A DNA stretch of 64,000 bases from Leguminivora glycinivorella (Eukaryota > Arthropoda > Insecta > Lepidoptera > Tortricidae), in contig NC_062987.1 in assembly GCF_023078275.1 (NCBI RefSeq), positions 21,127,772 through 21,191,771 on the forward strand. The letters are read 5' to 3'. Positions 11,337-20,899 of the stretch are shown here, one piece after another. Both the position numbers and the translations under genes were made by a program. Position 1 is the first letter of the stretch; each line of letters opens with the position of its first letter. The notes beneath the pieces were generated by a model. It did no database searches. It saw nothing but the letters and a program-made list of their open reading frames with translations, and had not been told where the DNA came from.

Positions 11337-12125
11337 ACATGCCTTACTATAAAATGGTGGAAACTCGTGCTAAGTCTTTGTTTTGCTTATTTACAAACAT
11401 TAACACAAACATATCCAACGTCAGCCCTTTCCCTACATATCGAGACATACTCACATTCCACGTTCCACTTTTCCCTACATTAAGCCGCCAAGATAGTCCT
11501 ACGGCGGGTCCTTGTAGGGCCCAAATGGGTTCCGTATAAGGCAAGGCCCACCGGAGGCGAGTGCCCAAATTGTTGCAAGTTATTTAGACTAAGGTTACTG
11601 ACATCGTGTTGATACTGCGCACCATTACTGACACTTTAGTTGTAATTTTGAACAGGACATACCTAAAGGTTTTATTCAGAAATGCAATTTAAATATCCTT
11701 CCAATAGTTTCAATTCACTCCTAAATCATAAACTTTGCCAGGAGCCAGTGGATGCGGGCTGCACAGAACCACATTTTATGGCATTATTAATGTGGTTAAT
11801 ACCTTACTACAGAAGATAGTATAGGTACATTATATACCTATGTAGGTACACATCTATTGCAACAATTTTGCCCGTTGCCAGAAAAATTCGTCATATAAAA
11901 CATCACCAGACTTTCTGTCCCACACCACAATGAATCAGTTGTACAAAACCTCCCAAGACTTTAAGTCCTGCACCACAGTTGGTTCGATTGAACCATTCGT
12001 TCACATTTCTTATGGGCGAACCCTACTTTACTTGGTTCTACTTGGGTTTGGGGACCCCTCTGATCTTCTCTTGGCCCCCACGTTAAGAATTTCCGTATCT
12101 GTAATGGCCTCAGTGGCATCACAAT
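11337..12125. other. Unassigned stretch
   Basis: There are two frames of 107 codons (11216-11539, plus) and 81 codons (11930-12175, plus), neither with recognised similarity, introns or good context. No repeat ends were found. Confidence 0.3.
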
Positions 12126-12236
12126 GGATTTTTTTTATTACTATAAATGGGCTTATACTCTTGGCCACAGACTAGCCAAAAGCAAAGACGAGAAGATGCC
12201 TGTTCACCCTTGATTTGAAGGAGCTCGGAAATATAG
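12126..12236 (+). repeat. Interspersed repeat fragment shared with 20648-20755
   Basis: TAAATGGGCTTATACTCTTG, then CCACAGACTAGCCAAAAG and GATGCCTGTTCACCCTTGA. The region 20648-20755 carries the same blocks in reverse complement (GGGTGAACAAGCATCTTCTG and TGGCCAGTCTGTGGTCAAGA). Probably the 3' part of a non-LTR element; the class is not certain. Confidence 0.5.
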
Positions 12237-12700
12237 CCGCTGGCAAGGAATTCCCCTTAGTGGCAGTGCGCAAAGAAAAGAAGAAGCAAAGCGCTGCTGC
12301 GTGCTGTGGTACGTTTCAAAAAGCGCACAAACCCACGTTTCCTGTCAACTGAAAGCGAATCTGGTGCATATTTGCTCCGCACGTCCTCGCTTTCTCGTCT
12401 CTGACGAATCGCTTCCGAGAATCGCACGACTCATTAGCGACTCCGTGACAATCGCGTAACTTGATCCAATCTTTCGATATGCAGAAAACTTCGTTGAACT
12501 GTTGGAAGAGCGATTTTGAAATTCATTTTTCCTTTTGGACGCTGAGAATGCTTCAAGGAAAGGCTGTTTAGTTATATTACTTATTTTTATTTTCTCTCAA
12601 GGAAAGTTTTCTTGAATTATTTTCTACCATCTTGCTTCTTCTCAGTGTTATTCTGATATTTTTCCAGGGCAATGAGAGTCTTGGATCACCTTTGGTTTTA
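12237..12700. other. Unassigned, locally GC-richer stretch
   Basis: The part at 12290-12440 is CpG-rich compared with its surroundings and does not resemble the other repeats here. No exon could be supported on either strand. It may be regulatory or an unrecognised repeat. Confidence 0.3.
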
Positions 12701-12702
12701 TG

Positions 12703-12834
12703 ATAGATTAAATATACCATCATACCATCATAAGATCATACCATCCCATACATTGAAACGCGACTGCCTAAGAACACGCATACACTACACCACACATACA
12801 ATAGATGGCGCCACAATTTCTTATATTTAATCTA
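12703..12834. mobile_element. 132-bp MITE with 10-bp flanking duplication
   Basis: Inverted ends TAGATTAAATATA at left and TATATTTAATCTA at right, flanked by an identical direct repeat TGGTTTTATG at 12693-12702 and 12835-12844. The interior is not coding. The duplication length of 9-10 bp does not fit the TA, TTA or 8-bp classes seen elsewhere in this window. Confidence 0.68.
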
Positions 12835-12844
12835 TGGTTTTATG

Positions 12845-13424
12845 TACCTACATGTGTTTTGTAATAATTAGTACATACATTTGGTTACACGACGATGGCA
12901 AATGTTTATACTTGTACCTAATACTTGTAATGCTTATTTCCTTATTGTATTCAATTCAAACGTAATCTGTCACAAGAATGCATGTAAGTAAATGCAATTG
13001 CAAATCAAGTGTTTTCTTGTCAGTGTAACAACTGTAACATACTTACGTAATAATGGAATATGCTACGTGTAAGGTCAGTTGGGTTGAGACAAATAAGGTT
13101 TTACCCGGGACATGAGCAGTAGTAGTATGATGCCTCCCAACAAGTTTTACCTACACAAAAAATACAAGTTTATCCAATAGATTTTACGTAGAATTTGTAC
13201 AGGGTGGAGATAGATGACATTGAACGATTCATACCCGGAAACCTGGAATACTGTTCCTAATGTACCTATACAATCGAAAATAAAAGAACTACTTTAACAA
13301 CATATTTTAAAGATATCTTCCCTAAACCAGATGTTTGACAATCCCCATTCCGAAATGAAACTCCAGTTGACAGTCAACTCAGACTTAGGACGGAGGCGTG
13401 ATCGGAGTCACGAGAGAGTCTTTG
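12845..13424. other. Unassigned AT-rich stretch
   Basis: Nothing recognisable. There are several short direct repeats but no terminal repeats, RNA genes or supported exons. Confidence 0.3.
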
Positions 13425-13680
13425 TGCACGCGCCGGTCGGGCGGTGGGACCACCACTCATAGACGCCGCATACTCCGCAGGGGCCTAGCCAAAATAATCA
13501 CGAGCAAAAACAATCACGAGGGGTTTTTGCATGCGCCGGTTGATTTGACTAGACCACCACATATAGACACCGCTGAATACGGCCTGGACGCCTAGCAAAA
13601 ATAATCAGACGCAAAAACAATGACGAGGGGTTTATGCATGCGCCGGCTGCCTTGACTAGATCACTATAGAATAGATCATA
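13425..13680. repeat. Imperfect tandem repeat, about 2.3 units of 105 bp
   Basis: GCGCCGGTYG and GACCACCACWYATAGAC recur at about 105-bp spacing (near 13431, 13532 and 13638), each followed by CCTAGCMAAAATAATCA and AAAAACAATSACGAGGGGTT. The units have diverged by roughly 15-20 percent by eye. No obvious gene. Confidence 0.6.
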
Positions 13681-14097
13681 TACAGTAGACACCACTTGAG
13701 AAAGAAGAAGGCAGAAATTGTAGGGCCCACGAACACAAGAAGTTGTAAATTGGGAGTATCTGTCTCTTAAGTCTGATAAGATATCTAAGGCAAAGCGTAA
13801 TTGTAATGACATGGAAAGACACCCTCAATTTGCAACTTCGGTCTTATGACCCGCTACTACTATGACTATGGACTATGGTCCGCTGTGGGCCCTCCGAGAC
13901 TAGGTATTGTCTATGAAATACATTATACACCAATCCGCAAAGTAGGCTGACTGTTTACATCGAGATTTTTCTAGCTACAGAGACAAAATCGTGGGTCACG
14001 GATATTTGTACAATATTATGCTAGATGCAATAAAGCTTGTATCATTACATTGAAGAGTAAAGAGAAAATATAAAGGAGATGTTTGAGAACTTCTAAT
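13681..14097. other. Unassigned stretch
   Basis: No feature could be supported. It ends at the left target duplication (CTTCTAAT) of the next hAT-type MITE. Confidence 0.3.
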
Positions 14098-14583
14098 GAG
14101 GGTTGTAAATAGAAAAAAAAGCCAAATGTTTTTTTGTTTCAGAATTATGAAAAAAAACCGAGCACCATGGTTTTTTTTTTCAGATGAACAAATAATACGA
14201 CAATAATGGTTTTTCGTTAGATGTAACGTGTTTCAATAATAATAACGTACATTTTAATTCAATTAACATTCAGTATACAAACGTTTATTGGGGAATTCCC
14301 GATGCTGCGTGTAGCGTGGAGAGGCGGTGGTGTTGCCAACAGTAAATAGTGATAACTACCAACTACAGATTTCGTAAATGTACTTTTATAAGACCAGAAA
14401 TTAAAGTTATTTGATTAAATTCATTTAATAGTTAACATTAAGTCTAAAAAACCGTATAAAAGTATTAACTACTTTGCAAATTTTGAGATTTCGTTCTTTA
14501 GAAAAAAAAAACATACTCCAGAAAAAAACTTTTTTTTGTTTTTTTTTTTCAATCCAGAAAAAAACCGTTTTTTTTAAACCCTA
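14098..14583. mobile_element. hAT-type MITE, copy 2 (perfect 8-bp target duplication)
   Basis: Second copy of the element at 100-619. The TIRs have decayed to GAGGGTTGTAA and TTAAACCCTA but the 8-bp duplication CTTCTAAT (14090-14097 and 14584-14591) is exact. The interior matches copy 1, including TTTATTGGGGAATYCCCGAT and the GTGGAGAGGCGG block. Confidence 0.87.
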
Positions 14584-14591
14584 CTTCTAAT

Positions 14592-14925
14592 ATGGTCCAT
14601 CTTATTAGGGGATGTGATCTGTGACTACAATAGACAGTAGACGGTACGTCGGGCACGTGCTTATGTCTCACAATAGAAAAGATTTTGTCTTGTATTTGGA
14701 AGTCGCTTAATGGAAAAAAAAAAACAAGAAAACCATTTTTTAGATCATTCTTCGTGGTATGCATTCTTGACAGGTATGGATAAATTATGTTGTCAAATAC
14801 ATATAATGATGACGTTTGATATTTTAATTCACATGATAATATTTGAAAACACAAAATATGACACATTCTCGCAACAACGTGGAATTAATTGTTATTCGAA
14901 ATGGTTTCTTATTTTTTATGTTTTT
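14592..14925. other. Unassigned stretch
   Basis: Opposing open frames of 105 codons (minus) and 123 codons (plus) overlap here. Both are rich in Phe, Lys and Asn from AT-rich DNA, and the plus one runs into the following repeat. Neither is convincing. Confidence 0.3.
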
Positions 14926-15772
14926 AGGGTTCCGTACCAAAAAGGTACAACAGGAACCCTTATGGTGCGACTCTGTCCGTCTGTCTGTCCGTCTGTCACA
15001 TTCCTAAATATCTCGAGAACTACTAATGCTATCAACTTGAAATTTGGAATAGTTGTGAACATTTTAAACCTCTACAAATAGAAAGTATATTTTTTTTAAA
15101 TATAGTAATTTTAATTGTAGAAAATGGCCAAAATGAAATGGGGGCAAACTGTAAATTTCAAGTTACTAGGTCAAGTGGGGTATCGTTGGAAAGAGCTCAA
15201 ATTGAACGCAAAAAAGCTATTTTTTATAATTTTTTTGTTGTGGAAAAAAAATGAATTTTGAAGGAAAATGTAAAAAAAAAATACCGTCCCCCCCCCTTAT
15301 CTTCGAAGTTTACCAACGAAAAATTATGAAAATTTTAGTAAACATTGGTTTTATGCTAAATATTACAGGAAAAATATAATCGTGTTTGTATTTTGAATAC
15401 TTTTTTTTTAATTCACAAAAAACTTTTCAGATTTTTACTTTCAATTTACCCACCCTTGCGGATGCATATCGTACTTCAAATTAATACGAGACGTTCCGTA
15501 AACCATCTTCTGTCCAATAAAGTAAAAACTGTTTAAATCTGTTAACATTATAAAGAATTATCCCTGAAAAACCAGGTCGCGCAAATTAGTTAGCAAATTG
15601 ACCGGGAGATGGCGCTATACACAATAATACTCATTAGTGCCTATACTTTTGTCTTCTAGTCAAGTCATTAGAGTTATATGAAAATATGAGATTATTTTTA
15701 CTAGGTAGTTTGAAAGAAAGTTTGTACGGAACCCTCGGTGGGCGAGTCCGACTCGCACTTGGCCGGTTTTTT
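14926..15772 (+). repeat. AGGGTTCCGTACC...GGCCGGTTTTTT repeat, longer subfamily
   Basis: It starts AGGGTTCCGTACCAAAAAGG, has a (GTCT)n tract at 14977-14997, conserved GAACTACTAATGCTATCAAC and TGAAATTTGGAATAG blocks, and ends CGAGTCCGACTCGCACTTGG then CCGGTTTTTT. It shares ends with the copies at 5892 and elsewhere but has a different interior. Confidence 0.78.
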
Positions 15773-16349
15773 AGTATTATTGTTGATGAAATGAATATTG
15801 TATTTTTTTGGACATTGGATTTTTCCTAGAAATATTCTAGACATGTATTTTTATATATACATATACCTAATTATATATTTTTTGTTTAACGATTATTTTT
15901 ATATGAAATTGTATATTATAGACTCAATATTATTACGAACAATGATTACAACAATAAATTGCTCTGATAATTAGGTTAGATTAAGATCATAATATATATG
16001 TAATGAATACTATTCATAAGAGCTTGTAATTAGGCCTACATGAATAAAGATATTAAAAAAAATAAAAAATAAATAAATATTTATTTTTCAATTAACTGAT
16101 AAGTATGTCACGACTGTGAACATTATGGTCAATTGCCATATTCGAATAAAGCTCCAATATACTCGTACCTTCCATGATTTTGAATTAATTTGAGCCATGT
16201 CGATTTTCATCTATAATTTCCTAATTTGCTTAAAGTGGGGTATTTTCTACTGCGATCTCTTTCTTAGTGATATACTGTGGTTATCTTCCGAATATCTCTG
16301 AAAAAAAATAAGAAATATATTTTTTTTATTTGTGATCCAGTTTCTTTTT
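15773..16349. other. Unassigned AT-rich stretch
   Basis: AT-rich throughout; AATAAAGATATTAAAAAAAA at 16043 resembles a polyadenylated 3' end of a retroposed sequence but no body is recognisable upstream. Confidence 0.3.
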
Positions 16350-16350
16350 T

Positions 16351-16545
16351 AACCCCCGACGCAAAAACGACGGGGTGTTATATGTTTGACGTGTCTGTCT
16401 GTCTGTCTGTGGCATCGTAGCTCCCGAACGGATGAACCGATTTAGATTTAGTTTTTTTTTGTCTGAAAGCTGAGTTAGTCGGGAGTGTACTTAGCCATGT
16501 TTCATGAAAATCGGTCTACTATGTCGTTGTTTTGTGGTTATTTGA
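16351..16545 (+). repeat. AACCCCCGACGC repeat, right-truncated copy
   Basis: It starts AACCCCCGACGCAAAAACGA, then GGGGTGTTATA, a GTCT tract, CATCGTAGCTCCCGAACGGA and AATCGGTCTACTATGTCG, and loses the far end. Complete copies at 18832-19064 and 26521-26752 end GTCGGGGGTT, the inverse of the start. Confidence 0.72.
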
Positions 16546-16930
16546 AACATTTGTACTTGTATAAGTATATGTATAGTTTGGTTTGGTGGGTAGATAAAAT
16601 TCCCTACTTTTTACAATAATAGAGTAATTTAATACTTTCATAGTAACGTCAACTGAGAGAAATTGCGTCTTGTGGAGTAAATGCTTCTTTTGAGTATCTT
16701 TTAAAAAGAAAATTTTAGAACTATTGCAACCCTCTGTGTTCAAAATATAGTTATAAACTTTTTAATATAATTATATTATAAGGCTTATAACATATTCTGT
16801 TTAGAAATGTTCCGAAGCGATTAACCAATTGGACCTCAAGTATTTCATAGATCCAGCCTTTTATACAGCTTTAAAATAAAATAAGTGTTGAATACTCATA
16901 TACTTTAAATAAACAAAAAGTTATACTTAC

Positions 16931-17041
16931 TCTGTACCACATCAACGGCAACTTTGCCAGCTTCTTGTGAGGTCCTCTCGGCGACCGCTAGCGAGTTGTC
17001 CACCGTGTTTTTGCAAAGATTCTTTATGTCTGTCACCAGAC
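16931..17041 (-). CDS. Secreted-protein gene, coding exon 3 (111 nt)
   Basis: This is the third recognised exon of the minus-strand gene that starts at 20480. The acceptor is a strong polypyrimidine tract ending TTTTTTTTGCAG just upstream (17042-17060 on the plus strand) and the donor is GTAAGTATAA immediately downstream (16930 downwards). The exon enters and leaves in phase 1, completing the A left by the microexon to give SLVTDIKNLCKN, and continues through NSLAVAERTSQEAGK to VAVDVVQ. It is open in this frame only where the splice sites demand it. The residues are charged and alanine/valine-rich with no glycine or proline clusters, so an amphipathic helix is likely. One cysteine is present. 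I do not recognise the family. A symmetric 111-nt exon would allow exon duplication, but no second copy was found. Confidence 0.74.
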
Positions 17042-17109
17042 CTGCAAAAAAAATAAGTTGGAGACAAAATCGCACGGGCCAAGCGCGCGTCAGCTAATAC
17101 AAAGAGGCG

Positions 17110-17300
17110 CGCCTAATTGACGTTACAGGTGACCAGAGGGCTGGTCATATTTTGCTCAACGCGTAAGTATCGCCATCCAACGTGGCAATGCGGCCAGCCT
17201 TCTGGGCACGCTGCCCAGTGGCAGCGACTTGGGTGAAGTTTTTTATTTATAAGTTAATTTCATTTCATTTATTTTATTTATTCTTATCTCTAAGTTTTTT
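17110..17300 (+). mobile_element. Non-LTR retrotransposon 3' fragment (ATCCAACGTGGCAATGCGGC)
   Basis: GGTGACCAGAGGGCTGG, GCGGCCAGCCTTCTGGGCAC and GGTGAAGTTTTTTATTTATA, then an AT-rich tail. The frame reads like the end of a reverse transcriptase ORF (IQRGNAASLLGT type). Sister fragments are at 42873-43080 and 59488-59660, which share GGTAACGCTGCC and TTAGGGAGTATTTTTTATTT. Confidence 0.62.
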
Positions 17301-17821
17301 ATAGTTGTCATATTTGTTTTTCAATAAATTTTTCCTTCCCATATGAAAAAAAAAACACATAAGTCGTTCACGAATTTGTTTATTTTCGCGCCCCCCCAAG
17401 TACCCTATGATCGATCCGTCTGTACTCTGACAATTCTGTTAGTAATAAGTTTCGACCGGACAAGAAATGTACTACTTTATTATGAACTACTGCGGGAAAA
17501 AACACCATGTGTAGGTACTAAACAGTATTTTTGAAGTCTTACTCCTTATGGACCTACAGGTGTTAAGTAGACCAATGTAAAAACTAATTAGTTAAATACA
17601 TATTTATTGGCCAGTCAACCCATACTATAATTTGAGACTAGAATAAGTTCAACACAATCAACTACCGTACTCAAGTCATTATAAAACAAAACATTAACAG
17701 ATGATCTTATTTTTACCCGAACGGTTGTCTCCATACAAAGTTAAAGCCGAAACCAATCGCAGTTGTATCTGGCGTGACGAATCCATTGTATTGAAGACGT
17801 TTTCGAGAAGCTACAAACGTC

Positions 17822-17975
17822 AAATATCGTCACTACTTTTAAAAAAACTTGTATCTTCGTCTGTCAATGAAAAGAAAATTGTAGTAAGTATGTATGGAAT
17901 GCATTTAGACTTACTGCGTTTTAACTTTGAGGAACAGCGTGAGATACGAGATTTTTTAAAAGTAGTGACGATATG
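17822..17975. mobile_element. 154-bp TIR element (ATATCGTCACTACTTTTAAA)
   Basis: The left arm ATATCGTCACTACTTTTAAA then AAAACTTGTATCT is complemented by the right arm AGATACGAGATTTTTTAAAA then GTAGTGACGATAT. It has a short interior and no clear target duplication. Confidence 0.6.
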
Positions 17976-18027
17976 TAACATTTCAATGTTAATGCACCGT
18001 ATACAATACCACTTGTGTTATGTTACT

Positions 18028-18168
18028 TAGGGTGCATTGGGGTTAGTTATGGTAATTTCGAAGCACAAAATCGAAAGGGAAATCTTGATATAATGGAAAT
18101 AATGGTCATTTTTATGTGACTTTCGAAATTAGACGACTTTTACGACGAAATCACCCCATTGTACCCTA
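18028..18168. mobile_element. 141-bp MITE with TAGGGTGCATTGGGGT ends
   Basis: The left end TAGGGTGCATTGGGGT is complemented by the right end ACCCCATTGTACCCTA with one mismatch. The interior has TTTCGAA/TTCGAAA inverted blocks. No target duplication is visible. Confidence 0.6.
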
Positions 18169-18174
18169 CGTTTT

Positions 18175-18275
18175 TTATGTATTTTCTTTGATATGACATA
18201 CATACAACAATCACGCCTGTATCCCATAAAGGGGTAGGCAGAACACATGAAACTACTAAAGCTTCAGTGCCAGTG
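18175..18275 (-). mobile_element. LINE/SINE 3' tail with (ATGT)n, minus orientation
   Basis: CATACATACAACAATCACGC then CTGTATCCCATAAAGGGGTA and GGCAGAACACATGAAACTAC are the reverse complement of the tail at 40270-40530. A further copy is at 56218-56345. Confidence 0.6.
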
Positions 18276-18291
18276 TTCTTTGATATTTTTA

Positions 18292-18450
18292 GTGAATTTT
18301 CAGTTCTACTCAGAATCACTGCACTTTCTAACTCAATAGAAAGATGTCCCAAAAATTCCATACATTTTTGTTACTTTACTCTTTTGTTACCTCATACAAA
18401 CTATATGGAAGATGGTAACACAAAAGGAAAAAAAAATGTAATGGACAGTA
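18292..18450. mobile_element. CTCAGAATC-family MITE, diverged copy
   Basis: CTCAGAATCACTGCACTTTC, a TCCCAAAAATTCCATACATT block and TATGGAAGATGGTAACACAA match the complete copy at 24486-24790. It lies just inside the donor side of the microexon intron. Confidence 0.6.
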
Positions 18451-18465
18451 GTTTAATAAACTTAC

Positions 18466-18481
18466 TGTCAGCTCCGGCGTC
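18466..18481 (-). CDS. Secreted-protein gene, coding exon 2 (16-nt microexon)
   Basis: The exon reads GACGCCGGAGCTGACA on the minus strand. It is preceded by TTTTTTTTCTTATGTTGCAG and followed by GTAAGTTTATT, both good splice sites. It enters in phase 0 after the last codon of exon 1 and leaves in phase 1, giving DAGAD plus the first base of a serine codon finished by exon 3. The residues fall at the expected signal-peptidase site, after the hydrophobic core. The assignment rests on two flanking splice sites and frame continuity across three exons; no similarity evidence is available by eye. Confidence 0.68.
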
Positions 18482-18642
18482 CTGCAACATAAGAAAAAAA
18501 ATATCATCTAGTTAGATCAGAATAAACAGAGAAAAAAAATATTCTATGGCAAAAAATACGCTATGAACTACAGACTAAATATCAATTAAGACCTAGACTT
18601 CGCAAAGCTTATATATGCTAAATACATACATAAGAACTGTAA

Positions 18643-18760
18643 GGGCCACTTGCACCAACGAAAATGGAGGGTTAACCCGAGGGTTAACCCACCATTTTAT
18701 ATGGAATTTGACAGGTGACAGCCCACTAACCCTGAGTTAAGTAGTTGGTGCAAGTGGACC
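18643..18760. mobile_element. 118-bp TAA-flanked MITE (GGGCCACTTGCACC family), complete
   Basis: TIRs GGGCCACTTGCACCAAC and GTTGGTGCAAGTGGACC, flanked by TAA at 18640-18642 and 18761-18763. That combination fits PIF/Harbinger-type MITEs. Relatives are at 4287, 25637 and 29380. Confidence 0.8.
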
Positions 18761-18831
18761 TAAGTAGGTTAAAGTTGACGAAGTATTAAGTGAGCCGATA
18801 TTAATTTTATTCGAAAGACCGACTCATTTTT

Positions 18832-19064
18832 AACCCCCGACGCAAAAACGACGGGGTGTTATAAGTTTGACGTGTCTGTCTGTGTGTGTCTGTCTGTCTG
18901 TCTGTCTGCTTGTCTGTCTGTGGCATCGTAGCTCCCGAACGGAACCGATTTAGATTTAGTTTTTTTGTCTGAAAGCTGAGTTAGTCGGGAGTGTTCTTAG
19001 CCATGTTCCATGTAAATCGGTCCACTATGTCGCGGTCGGGGGTTTTTTCAAAATTTTAATTTTG
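18832..19064 (+). repeat. AACCCCCGACGC repeat, complete copy
   Basis: It runs from AACCCCCGACGCAAAAACGA through a (GTCT)n tract at 18878-18922, CATCGTAGCTCCCGAACGGA and a GAGTTAGTCGGGAGTG block to GCGGTCGGGGGTTTTTTCAA and AAATTTTAATTTTG. The ends AACCCCCGAC and GTCGGGGGTT are inverted repeats, so a MITE-like origin is possible. Confidence 0.76.
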
Positions 19065-19763
19065 TGGTTAGGTTAACTACAAACTTTTTGCAAAGTTACC
19101 ACAGCCTAAAGTCTAAATAAATTTTTGGAAAACCTTTGTTCTGAAAAATATATAGAGCCTTCCATTAGACCGTTTTTTCAAAAGAAATATTAAACATAGA
19201 AGGAAGAAAGTATTTTGGTATGCACAAATACTAAAAGTATTCCATGAAATGAGATCGCAAACACAGCTGCTCTTGTACGAGTACAAGTTCTTGCGCAACA
19301 CTTACACACGCAGGATTGACAATTTATCGAAATCGCTGCGCGTACGCACAGGGTGCGTACGATACAATCGTAATAAACGTGTACCGCGTGCTAAGTACAT
19401 ACAAATGAAGTTTACTAACTTTGAATAAATATTAATTCAAGATGCAAATTCGACATGAAGAGCGCAAAAATAAAAAGAAGGAAATAAACATTTTATAAAA
19501 GTGAAAAATGTAGACACATCGCTTGCAGCGATAAAACTTGAAACATAGTTTCTTTGCGTACATTTGTTTTAACTAGAAAAAATATTTCATTGTTTAAACA
19601 GATGTCGTGCAATTGCGAACTCAATACAAGCCAAAAACCTACAATGCTTGAAAGTGTTTCACACGTGCTAGGCCCGCTGAGGTCTCGTCGTGTAAAATTA
19701 TTTCAAAACGATGTACCTAATCAAAATTTTATTATACATACAATATTTCTAGATACATATCAA

Positions 19764-19820
19764 TCATTCAATCAAAATATTCTTTATTCAAATAGGCTTG
19801 CAATAAGCACTTTTAATTGA
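19764..19820 (-). mobile_element. LINE 3' terminal fragment
   Basis: In reverse complement this reads as a polyA-less 3' end, CTTATTGCAAGCCTATTTGA then ATAAAGAATATTTTG, a form common at the 3' ends of lepidopteran LINEs. It is very short. Confidence 0.4.
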
Positions 19821-20088
19821 TTAATGAATCTACGGTTGTACTCACGCTATTGTATCGTTAATTGCTGCTTTTAAATGATCAATTTTCAAATCAAAAATGT
19901 ACAATTTTCATCTTATTCTAAATATCAGAGCAATTTATTGGCGCAATAAATAATATTGTTTTAAAATTACATACTATTAGTGTCGAAATTTACATTTTTG
20001 TTTTGTAGAATCCGATCCAAATCGTATTTCGAGCTAATTTTTGACCTAGAATATTAATGTTTGAAACTCCTAATATAAGTACCTATAT

Positions 20089-20278
20089 TAACATGTAATC
20101 GAGTAACTCACGCAAAATTGTCGAAGATCGCCCGACATATTTCGCTCCGTAACGAGGAGCATTTTCGCTGAGCACGCGCGATGCCGATGGTATCCCGACG
20201 CAGACTGCGTTAGGGAGCGAAACATGTCAAGCGATCTTCGAGAAAACGCGAGTTACCCGATTTTACATGTTTAATATG
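20089..20278. mobile_element. 190-bp palindromic element
   Basis: The left arm ATTAACATGTAATCGAGTAA, then GTCGAAGATCGCCCGACATA and TTTCGCTCC, is answered by GGAGCGAAACATGTCAAGCG, ATCTTCGAGAA and CGAGTTACCCGATTTTACAT. The arms are about 70 bp with mismatches and the loop holds GGAGCATTTTCGCTGAGCAC. It is probably a MITE. Confidence 0.66.
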
Positions 20279-20327
20279 TCAGTTTCTCGCGGTAGTATTA
20301 TTATTAAAATTCACTCTAAGTACTCAC

Positions 20328-20480
20328 TGTCACTACGAGCGTCGCCACCAAAAACAACAATATTAATCTCATATTGGCACCACTCCTCTCTAACACCGTT
20401 TGTACAATGATCGGTTATTTGGCGAAATATTGTAAAGAAGACGAGTTGAACCTTCTCATTGTTCCACATTTGTACCGCAC
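20328..20480 (-). CDS. Secreted-protein gene, first coding exon (signal peptide)
   Basis: The ATG at 20372-20370 opens 15 codons, MRLILLFLVATLVVT, ending at a GTGAGTACTT donor (20327 downwards). It is a positively charged start followed by a hydrophobic core: a secretory signal peptide. With the next exons the protein so far reads 57 residues, with cleavage likely around the DAGAD of the microexon; the mature part is helical and lysine/alanine/valine-rich. The upstream 108 nt (20373-20480) would be 5' UTR beginning at an ATTATTTCAG acceptor, so a further 5' exon upstream is likely, though transcription could also start here. The function is unknown; small secreted lepidopteran proteins of this type occur in haemolymph, silk and saliva, but nothing here decides between them. 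Confidence 0.72.
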
Positions 20481-20647
20481 CTGAAATAATCGTGAGCCAT
20501 TCACGAAGCCACATTGAGCTGTAAGACCAGTATAATCTGGCCTTCTCGAAGTGACAATCGGTGGCAGACTGTGGGCTATTTCATCAAAGTGACATGGACA
20601 CTGGACACTGAAAATTCTGTGCCTAATTATGTAAAGTAACATTAACC

Positions 20648-20755
20648 TTCAAATCTAGGGTGAACAAGCATCTTCTGGGCGAACTCACTCCATCGTAGGC
20701 GAAAGACGTGCTTTGCCTTTGGCCAGTCTGTGGTCAAGAGTAAGCACATTCATAA
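20648..20755 (-). repeat. Interspersed repeat fragment shared with 12126-12236
   Basis: GGGTGAACAAGCATCTTCTG, TGCTTTGCCTTTGGCCAG and CTGTGGTCAAGAGTAAGCAC match the complement of 12126-12236. An A-tract follows at 20757. Confidence 0.5.
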
Positions 20756-20899
20756 TAAAAAAAAAAAAAAAACATTGTTACTCAGCGTCAACTTGTTGGA
20801 CAGGTAATGAGCGGCAAAGTGTCACTGTCGGTTGACAATAAAATTGTCACTATTTTGAAATAGGCCACTGGCTTTGTCGCGCCACTGAACTTATAGAAG

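Larger units (their letters stand above)
17042..18465 (-). other. Intron of the secreted-protein gene, with repeats
   Basis: The intron is 1424 bp with GTAAG and TTTGCAG ends. It holds a LINE 3' fragment (17125-17300), an unassigned stretch (17300-17820), two small TIR elements (17822-17975 and 18028-18168), a LINE tail (18175-18275) and a MITE ending about 15 bp from the microexon donor. Confidence 0.65.
18482..20327 (-). other. Intron of the secreted-protein gene, with repeats
   Basis: The intron is 1846 bp, GTGAGT donor and TTGCAG acceptor. It contains a TAA MITE (18643), a complete AACCCCCGACG repeat (18832), unassigned AT-rich DNA (19070-20085) with a LINE-like 3' end at 19764-19820, and a palindromic element (20089). 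Confidence 0.65.

Noticed and set aside
14710..15081. 123-codon plus-strand frame
   Set aside because: It crosses from unassigned DNA into the GGTTCCG repeat, so it cannot be a host gene as it stands.
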